Source of the DNA: a virus | Length of the DNA: 35,127 nt | Reading direction: 5' to 3' (one strand) | Virus record (IMG/VR): IMGVR_UViG_3300033142_000579 | Span: 1 to 35,127 of that record | In this document: positions 31,390 through 35,127 of the stretch, piece after piece | Layout of the letters: each line of letters opens with the position of its first letter | Position numbering within the stretch: the first letter of the stretch is position 1 | Notes under the pieces: generated by a model | Database searches by the model: none | Seen by the model: the letters and a program-made list of their open reading frames with translations, nothing else | Told to the model about the DNA's origin: nothing | Position numbers and translations under genes: made by a program

Positions 31390-31622
31390 ACCAATGCTTT
31401 ATGAGTTTGGCACGGCGTCTGCTATAGGTAAGGCGGCGGCGGCGGGGCGGGGCGAGGCGAAGTTTGCGTCTCACTTGCGTTCCGCGCCCCACGGTCTTTC
31501 ACAATTCGGCTCATTTGCGTGTCACGGTCTCAGGGCTTGCTCCCTACGCCTCAAGGGCTAGGGCAGTTCGGTTCAGGCGGGGACGGATAATGGCACGCAA
31601 TGAGACGCAAATGACGCGCAAC

Positions 31623-31685
31623 TGACCGCCCTGAAGGCAGGGAGTCGCAAATGCGACGAATCCGGTTCGAATCCGGGACGGTCGA
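31623..31685 (+). ncRNA. tRNA-like element E1 with shrunken cloverleaf
   Basis: TGACCGC (31623-31629) pairs with ACGGTCG (31678-31684), six of seven. CCCTG/CAGGG forms a D-like arm with loop AAGG, and GTCGC/GCGAC forms an anticodon-like arm with loop AAAT. TCCGG, TTCGAAT, CCGGG form a normal T arm. The four arms are in tRNA order, but only 62 bases long. The middle loop of four bases cannot hold a normal anticodon. It precedes the zinc-finger gene at 31707. Confidence 0.5.
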
Positions 31686-31706
31686 TGACACGAAAGGGAG
31701 GCGCAA

Positions 31707-31931
31707 ATGACGCGCATAAAGCCTTACGTTCCTTGCCCTGGCTGCAAGGGAGACGGAACTGAGACGTATGAGTTTCCGTCTCATATCGTGAGACTGCTCG
31801 GTTTTCTCCGTGGCACGCAAAAGTGCCGAACGTGCGACGGTTTCGGAATCGTCTCACGGGCTGACTCGGTTCGGTTCGCTTCGACTCACTTCTGTTCCAC
31901 CAAGACTGACACGAAAGAGACACCAAAATGA
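31707..31931 (+). CDS. DnaJ-type zinc-finger protein, 74 aa
   Basis: Two CxxCxGxG units, CPGCKGDG (residues 10-17) and CRTCDGFG (40-47), match the DnaJ central zinc finger, one zinc site with two knuckles. No J domain is present. Such stand-alone fingers act in protein or nucleic-acid binding. SD GGGAGG, and the ATG sits inside a copy of the right-arm motif. The stop overlaps the next ATG (ATGA). Confidence 0.75.
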   Translation: MTRIKPYVPCPGCKGDGTETYEFPSHIVRLLGFLRGTQKCRTCDGFGIVSRADSVRFASTHFCSTKTDTKETPK

Positions 31932-32470
31932 CACCGTTTGAAATGATTCGTTCCAAGTTCGTCACGTTTGCGGTTCACGCCGCCGACAAGGTCTCAGTTG
32001 CGTCTCACGAGCACGCTACGCTTCACTTCTGCGTCATGACCGGCTCCGTCTCAATTCTGTCCCGCGAGACGACCCGCTCCGTGGCACGCAAGTGGGACGT
32101 AATTGGCGAGTGGGAGTTCCTGGCCACCGACCACGTCTCAATTGCGTTTCACAATCGGTGCAACGCGACGGCCCTCTGTGCTACGCAAATGAAGCGCATG
32201 GGCGTGGTGGTGTTCGGCATGGAACGAAGCGACTACTACCTCTGGGACGATTGTGAGACGATTGCCCTGGCCAGCGACGGAATTGTGACGAACCCTGACA
32301 CGATTCTGGGCACGGCTGACACGGAGAAGGACCGCGTGGGACGCAACACGGCACGCAAACGAGCCGATACCCAAATGCGGTTCGGCGCTATCGGGACGGT
32401 TGACACGGACGCTATGCGAAAGCGTATCGTTGAGGCACGCATTCGACGCGCAACTATCGCCCGCAGCTAG
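31928..32470 (+). CDS. Hypothetical protein, 180 aa
   Basis: The start overlaps the previous stop (ATGA), so it is probably coupled to the zinc-finger gene. The central part is beta-rich (VSVASHEHATLHFCVMTGSVSIL, WEFLATDHVSIAFHN), the C-terminus basic and helical. Several motif copies lie in the coding sequence, apparently tolerated by the protein. No family was recognised. The stop is TAG, followed by another motif copy. Confidence 0.6.
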   Translation: MTPFEMIRSKFVTFAVHAADKVSVASHEHATLHFCVMTGSVSILSRETTRSVARKWDVIGEWEFLATDHVSIAFHNRCNATALCATQMKRMGVVVFGMERSDYYLWDDCETIALASDGIVTNPDTILGTADTEKDRVGRNTARKRADTQMRFGAIGTVDTDAMRKRIVEARIRRATIARS

Positions 32471-32485
32471 CGGGTGATACGCAAC

Positions 32486-32583
32486 TGAGACGCACGGTGC
32501 GAGGGGCGGTTCGATTCCGCCTCGTCTCATTTCGGTTCCACCATACGTCCCACAGAGAGGGACGCAAACGAAACGGGAGTTTC
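32486..32583 (+). ncRNA. tRNA-like element E2 with two following hairpins
   Basis: GGCGG, TTCGATT, CCGCC is a perfect T arm (32505-32521). TGAGACG (32486-32492) pairs fully with CGTCTCA (32523-32529) as an acceptor-like stem, with 12 extra bases on the 5' side. Then CGTCCC, loop ACAGAGA, GGGACG (32546-32564), and GAAAC, loop GGGA, GTTTC (32570-32583). The last hairpin holds the ribosome binding site of the next gene in its loop, so it could control its start. Confidence 0.5.
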
Positions 32584-32586
32584 AAA

Positions 32587-32805
32587 GTGCATAACATTCA
32601 CGACCTGCGAGACGCATTTGACACGCTTCAGGCTGCGGCACGAGACGGAAAGAAGGCGTGCAACGGATTTGAGACGCTAGAGGCGTCCTGCGTAATGGAC
32701 CACGATATGCTGGCCACGATACTTCTGAGCATTGAGTCGCAATTGCGTCTCATTGCGGACCTGGCGAACCGAGCCTGTGGCCAGTCCGCTATCCGAATCG
32801 ACTGA
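32587..32805 (+). CDS. Small helical protein, 72 aa
   Basis: The start chosen is GTG 32587-32589 with GGAG seven bases upstream. A longer frame from 32497 would cross the RNA element. The protein is helical (DLRDAFDTLQAAARDGKKACNGFETLEAS, then MDHDMLATILLSIESQLRLIADLANRA). Function is unknown. The stop TGA is the first part of a motif copy. Confidence 0.6.
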   Translation: MHNIHDLRDAFDTLQAAARDGKKACNGFETLEASCVMDHDMLATILLSIESQLRLIADLANRACGQSAIRID

Positions 32806-32822
32806 CACGCATTTGAGACGGA

Positions 32823-32895
32823 TGGGCCGTAGGGTTCGATTCCTTACGGTTCATTTGCGGTTCACAATCCGTGAAACGCACAACTGCCTGGTGGC
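32823..32895 (+). ncRNA. tRNA-like minihelix E3 with two following hairpins
   Basis: TGGGCCG pairs with CGGTTCA (seven pairs, two G-U) and continues into TAGGG, loop TTCGATT, CCTTA, giving a gapless 12-bp acceptor/T-arm helix (32823-32853). GCG..TTCAC pairs with GTGAA..CGC, and GCC, loop TGGT, GGC (32886-32895) stands just before AAAGGA and the next ATG. No anticodon or D arm of normal size, and no CCA encoded. Confidence 0.6.
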
Positions 32896-32907
32896 AAAGG
32901 ATTTAGA

Positions 32908-33501
32908 ATGAACGTCAGAAAGAACGCGCTTCGTCTCATGGTCAACCGCAACGCAATTGAGACGGAGTTCGCTGCCCAGTTCGCTTACCGCACCGCACCG
33001 CTCGGCTCGACGGGACGCAAATGGGACGCAATGATGGACGAAGGCTGGTGGAGGGGCGACGGTAACGAGTGGGTCAAGGTTTACAAGGGTATCAGTGAGA
33101 CGCATTTGGACCCCACCGACTACAACTACCTCAACTGGGACGAAATTGACTCGATTCTGAGACGTGAAACGATTCGGTGCGTAAGCGTCTCAACGACTCG
33201 TCTGCGGCGTCTTCGGTCTCACTTGCGTCTCACCGAGGGGTCGTCGTTCGGTGGCAACGTGGGTCGCAAGGTTCGGTGGCTCAAGGACATACGGGACGAA
33301 GCGGAGCGAAACGCATTTGAGGCGAACGTTCTGCTCTGCTCCGATATGGACCAGTTGGCCGTAAGCCCTGGCGACGAATGGGATTACACCTACAATCCCG
33401 ACACCTACGGCTGGGACCACGCCGAGAACAGCGGTTCATTTGCGTTCCAGAACCGGCGCAAGCCCGAACTGGACTACGACGACATGGACGCCAACTTCTA
33501 G
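32908..33501 (+). CDS. Hypothetical protein, 197 aa
   Basis: ATG behind AAAGGA. The protein has a basic N-terminal part, an aromatic-rich segment (GWWRGDGNEWVKVYKG) and an acidic, Tyr/Asp-rich C-terminus (DEWDYTYNPDTYGWDHAENSG). No family or membrane segment was recognised. It sits between elements E3 and E4. The stop TAG is followed within two bases by a motif copy. Confidence 0.6.
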   Translation: MNVRKNALRLMVNRNAIETEFAAQFAYRTAPLGSTGRKWDAMMDEGWWRGDGNEWVKVYKGISETHLDPTDYNYLNWDEIDSILRRETIRCVSVSTTRLRRLRSHLRLTEGSSFGGNVGRKVRWLKDIRDEAERNAFEANVLLCSDMDQLAVSPGDEWDYTYNPDTYGWDHAENSGSFAFQNRRKPELDYDDMDANF

Positions 33502-33520
33502 GACACGCAACTGCGACGAA

Positions 33521-33588
33521 AGAGGCTAGCGGTTCGATTCCGTTAGTCTCTATTGCGTCTCACAGTGAGACGTGAAATGCCTGGTGGC
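33521..33588 (+). ncRNA. tRNA-like minihelix E4 with two following hairpins
   Basis: AGAGGCT pairs with AGTCTCT (seven pairs, one G-U), continuing into AGCGG, loop TTCGATT, CCGTT, a gapless 12-bp helix (33521-33551). It is followed by CGTCTCA/TGAGACG (three-base loop) and by GCC, TGGT, GGC (33579-33588) directly before AAAGGA. This is the cleanest of the five elements. Confidence 0.65.
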
Positions 33589-33605
33589 ACTGAAAGGAAA
33601 CGCAT

Positions 33606-33839
33606 ATGAGCCTTTTCATTCGTGAGTCGTATGAGCCGGATATGGCCGAAACCGTCGTCGAAACGCAAGTGGAACGATACACCGGCAACTGGGAAATGAA
33701 GGACGGTTCCCAGCCTGTCGGAATGGTAACAGGAATGAGACGAAAGGACAGCTTGTCCCGTTTGCGTCTCACTCTCGACCAGGCCGCATTCTTCCACGGC
33801 AAGCACAGCGAGATTTACTTCGAGATTCTCACCGACTGA
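33606..33839 (+). CDS. Hypothetical protein, 77 aa
   Basis: ATG behind AAAGGA, with the start inside a motif copy (ACGCATATG). A small beta-rich protein. Its ending, HSEIYFEILTD, resembles the ARLTVQVTD ending of the gene after the next element, so the two may be distant relatives. Function is unknown. The stop TGA begins a motif copy. Confidence 0.6.
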   Translation: MSLFIRESYEPDMAETVVETQVERYTGNWEMKDGSQPVGMVTGMRRKDSLSRLRLTLDQAAFFHGKHSEIYFEILTD

Positions 33840-33874
33840 TACGCATTTGAGACGAACGAACCTTGTTTGTCTCT

Positions 33875-33943
33875 AGAAGCAATCGGTTCGATTCCGTTTG
33901 TTTCTATTGCGGTTCACAATGAATCGCAGCAACGGCTGGTGCC
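33875..33943 (+). ncRNA. tRNA-like minihelix E5 with two following hairpins
   Basis: AGAAGCA pairs with TGTTTCT (seven pairs, one G-U), then ATCGG, loop TTCGATT, CCGTT (one mismatch), 33875-33905. GCGGTTC/GAATCGC follows, then GGC, TGGT, GCC (33934-33943), where the stem pair is swapped against E3 and E4 but pairing is kept. AAAGGA and the next ATG follow. Confidence 0.6.
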
Positions 33944-33958
33944 AAAGGACGAAACGCA

Positions 33959-34195
33959 ATGAACACGTATTTCCTGACGGTTTGGGACGCAACTGAGGCG
34001 AATGGCCTTGGTAAGACCTACAACTTGGGACGGTCAAAGGGGTTAGAGACGCCAATCCTCCAGTGCCTCCACCTTCTCTTTGTCTGGCACGCAAATGAGG
34101 CGAAGCTAAACCCCTGGCAGTATGAGGGTAACGGCATGTTCTATTGGGACGACGGCGGCAACGTGGCTCGTCTCACTGTTCAGGTCACCGACTGA
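33959..34195 (+). CDS. Hypothetical protein, 78 aa
   Basis: ATG behind AAAGGA, with the start again inside a motif copy (ACGCAATGA). Beta-rich, aromatic (LFVWHANEAKLNPWQYEGNG), ending ARLTVQVTD. Possibly a distant relative of the 77-aa protein upstream. Function is unknown. The stop TGA starts a motif copy. Confidence 0.6.
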   Translation: MNTYFLTVWDATEANGLGKTYNLGRSKGLETPILQCLHLLFVWHANEAKLNPWQYEGNGMFYWDDGGNVARLTVQVTD

Positions 34196-34245
34196 AACGC
34201 AACTGAAACGAATCACTCCTAGAACTGAAACGCAAAGGAAACGAA

Positions 34246-34467
34246 ATGCTGAAAAGTGAATTGATTGTTGAGAACAAGCGACTGCAACAGGCTGTGGACT
34301 ACCTTCAGGGTCAAATGCGTGTCATTCCGCAGAGTCGGTTCGACAAATACCGAAACGCAAGTGACACGAACGAGACCCTGCACTACCGCAAGGCTGTGCA
34401 AGAGGTAGACAGGCTGTGCGTAAGTGCTGTGGAGGTATCGAACGATATCCTGCTAGGCACCGAATAG
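34246..34467 (+). CDS. Small coiled-coil protein, 73 aa
   Basis: ATG behind AAAGGA. The N-terminal half is a likely coiled coil (LKSELIVENKRLQQAVDYLQGQ), followed by a second helix. The only gap without a tRNA-like element lies before it, 50 bases with two motif copies. Last recognised gene. The stop is TAG, followed at once by a motif copy. Confidence 0.55.
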   Translation: MLKSELIVENKRLQQAVDYLQGQMRVIPQSRFDKYRNASDTNETLHYRKAVQEVDRLCVSAVEVSNDILLGTE

Positions 34468-35127
34468 CACGCAAATGAAACGGACCTGAGTATGTCGCTA
34501 AACTGCTCGGTTTCTTTTGCGTCCCAACACTGGCCAGGCCAGGGGATAGTCTGTCTATAATGAATCAGCGAATGACACGCAAATGCAACGAACCATCTCT
34601 AGGAGTTACGAACGACACGCAAATGACACGAATGATGTTCTACCTTATCTTTCATGCGAGACCGCCCGAGGTGCTGGGGAAGGAGGAGTAGAATGAGACG
34701 CAAATGAGACCCACTACATATGGTATGCCCATTTGTTGTGACACGCAAATGAGACCGAGTGTTCCCGTAGGGGAGTTTGGCATGATTCCAACGTAAGTTA
34801 AGGAGTTATAAATGAGACGCAAATGAGACAAATAGGTGTTCCACTTTAATACACCCACTACATGTAGTGGTATGGCACGCAAACGACACCAAAGCTATTT
34901 GTTGACACGCAAATGAACCTCATTCTATTCGTTTCAGCTTACGTCTCATTGACGCCGCGCCGAGGTGCTGGGGAGTAGGGAGTAGAACGCAAATGGAACG
35001 AAGCACCGCCATGCCGCATTGTGTCATCTTTTCATTTCACTCTGAAACGCATTTGTGGCACAAGGTCACCTAAAGGCTTTACAGCGTTTCACTTACGTCG
35101 CATATGTTGCACCGTATGTGACACGCA
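34468..35127. other. 660-base non-coding end region
   Basis: No gene of normal size was found. The stretch holds about fifteen motif copies, a TATAAT (34556-34561) without a good -35, two ordered sets of repeats (34666-34974), the palindrome CCACTACATGTAGTGG (34855-34870), and two tiny frames reading MRRK (ATG at 34693 and 34812), each with a good Shine-Dalgarno sequence. It could be a control region, replication origin or genome terminus. Confidence 0.6.
34666..34974 (+). repeat. Ordered repeat set X-Y-Z / Y-Z-X
   Basis: CCGAGGTGCTGGGGA is exact at 34666 and 34960. CCCACTACAT is exact at 34710 and 34854. ATTTGTTG followed by ACACGCAAATGA lies at 34731 and 34897. The copies keep their order with spacings of about 145-295 bases. 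The pattern suggests partial duplication of a control region, or a repeat array as seen in origins or packaging regions. Confidence 0.6.

Larger units (their letters stand above)
30974..31706. other. 733-base non-coding region with repeats and tRNA-like element
   Basis: No convincing gene was seen on either strand. Minus-strand frames at 31259-31492 and 31551-31820 lack proper start sites and look like composition effects. The stretch holds the second copy of ATTTGTTGCTCAC (30992-31004), eight copies of a 13-base TAASTCCTTTGTT repeat, a GC-rich patch (31425-31460), the first copies of the ACGCAANTGNNACG motif, and a tRNA-like element at 31623-31685. It marks the border between two sequence styles. 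Confidence 0.7.
31441..35127. repeat. Motif-saturated arm: ACGCAANTGNNACG, about 50-60 copies
   Basis: A word of about 16 bases, typically GANACGCAANTGANACG, or its complement CGTNTCANTTGCGTNTC, recurs roughly every 65 bases to the window end. It occurs in genes and in gaps. It is built from two GANACG half-units 11 bases apart, one helical turn. At 31593-31622 three units stand in tandem. The motif is rare left of 31 kb. Counting was by eye. The role is unknown: binding sites for a DNA-coating, replication or packaging protein are possible. Confidence 0.75.

Noticed and set aside
31259-31492. 77-codon minus-strand frame in the long gap
   Set aside because: Arg-rich composition product of the repeats and GC patch, with no clear start site.
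31593-31628. Tiny frame of 11 codons built from motif copies
   Set aside because: Weak start site; explained by the tandem motif.
32815-33910. Complete functional tRNA genes
   Set aside because: T arms are perfect, but there is no space for normal D and anticodon arms, so no decoding tRNA can be made.

Overview
The window is part of the genome of a large tailed phage, probably a siphovirus. It holds a head-and-tail module with a TP901-type tape measure and one tail tube gene, and no tail sheath gene is visible. The host cannot be named. A cobalamin-dependent (class II) ribonucleotide reductase, moderate G+C and tRNA-like elements without an encoded CCA would fit a large actinobacteriophage, but that is inference only.

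Layout. From 1 to about 29.3 kb all genes read leftward (minus strand), tightly packed and often overlapping by ATGA or TGATG. In transcription order there is first an accessory/expression operon: a hypothetical protein, a release factor, ribonucleotide reductase, a zinc ribbon, an acidic protein, a sigma-like factor, a virion-like protein, two hypotheticals, a sulfotransferase-like protein and a small basic protein. It ends at a strong intrinsic terminator (22939-22974). The morphogenesis operon follows: small terminase, ERCC4-type nuclease, large terminase, portal, a basic AT-hook protein, a His-rich GxHxH protein, a second sulfotransferase-like protein, capsid protease with nested scaffold, decoration protein, major capsid protein, terminator, four fibre-like paralogues, another structural protein, neck/connector proteins, tail tube, three related chaperone-like genes and the tape measure, which is cut by the window edge. 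From 29.5 kb the genes read rightward: a NADAR-domain protein, three small hypotheticals, then about 730 bp of non-coding DNA with 13-bp repeats. Beyond that lies an array of small ORFan genes.

The strongest unusual signal is the release factor (28180-28861, minus). It is split over two frames. The first 37 codons end CTT TAG, preceded three bases upstream by AAGGAG. This copies the layout of the bacterial prfB (RF2) +1 programmed frameshift, but with UAG, the codon read by RF1. The restored 226-residue protein carries an RF1-type PxT motif (PPT) and GGQ, so it looks like a self-regulating phage RF1 without domain 1.

The second strong signal is the right arm (31.4-35.1 kb). A 16-bp motif, roughly ACGCAANTGNNACG, occurs some 50-60 times on both strands, inside and between genes. 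Most longer gaps between the small genes hold a tRNA-like acceptor/T-arm minihelix (7-bp plus 5-bp stem, TTCGATT loop). It is followed by two more small hairpins and then the next ribosome binding site. Stem sequences differ between copies while pairing is kept, so the structure, not the sequence, appears to be selected. These may be processing or translation-control elements punctuating a polycistronic transcript.

A further pattern is a GGTGTATAA-like motif ahead of seven minus-strand genes, a candidate late-promoter element for the sigma-like factor encoded in the same region.
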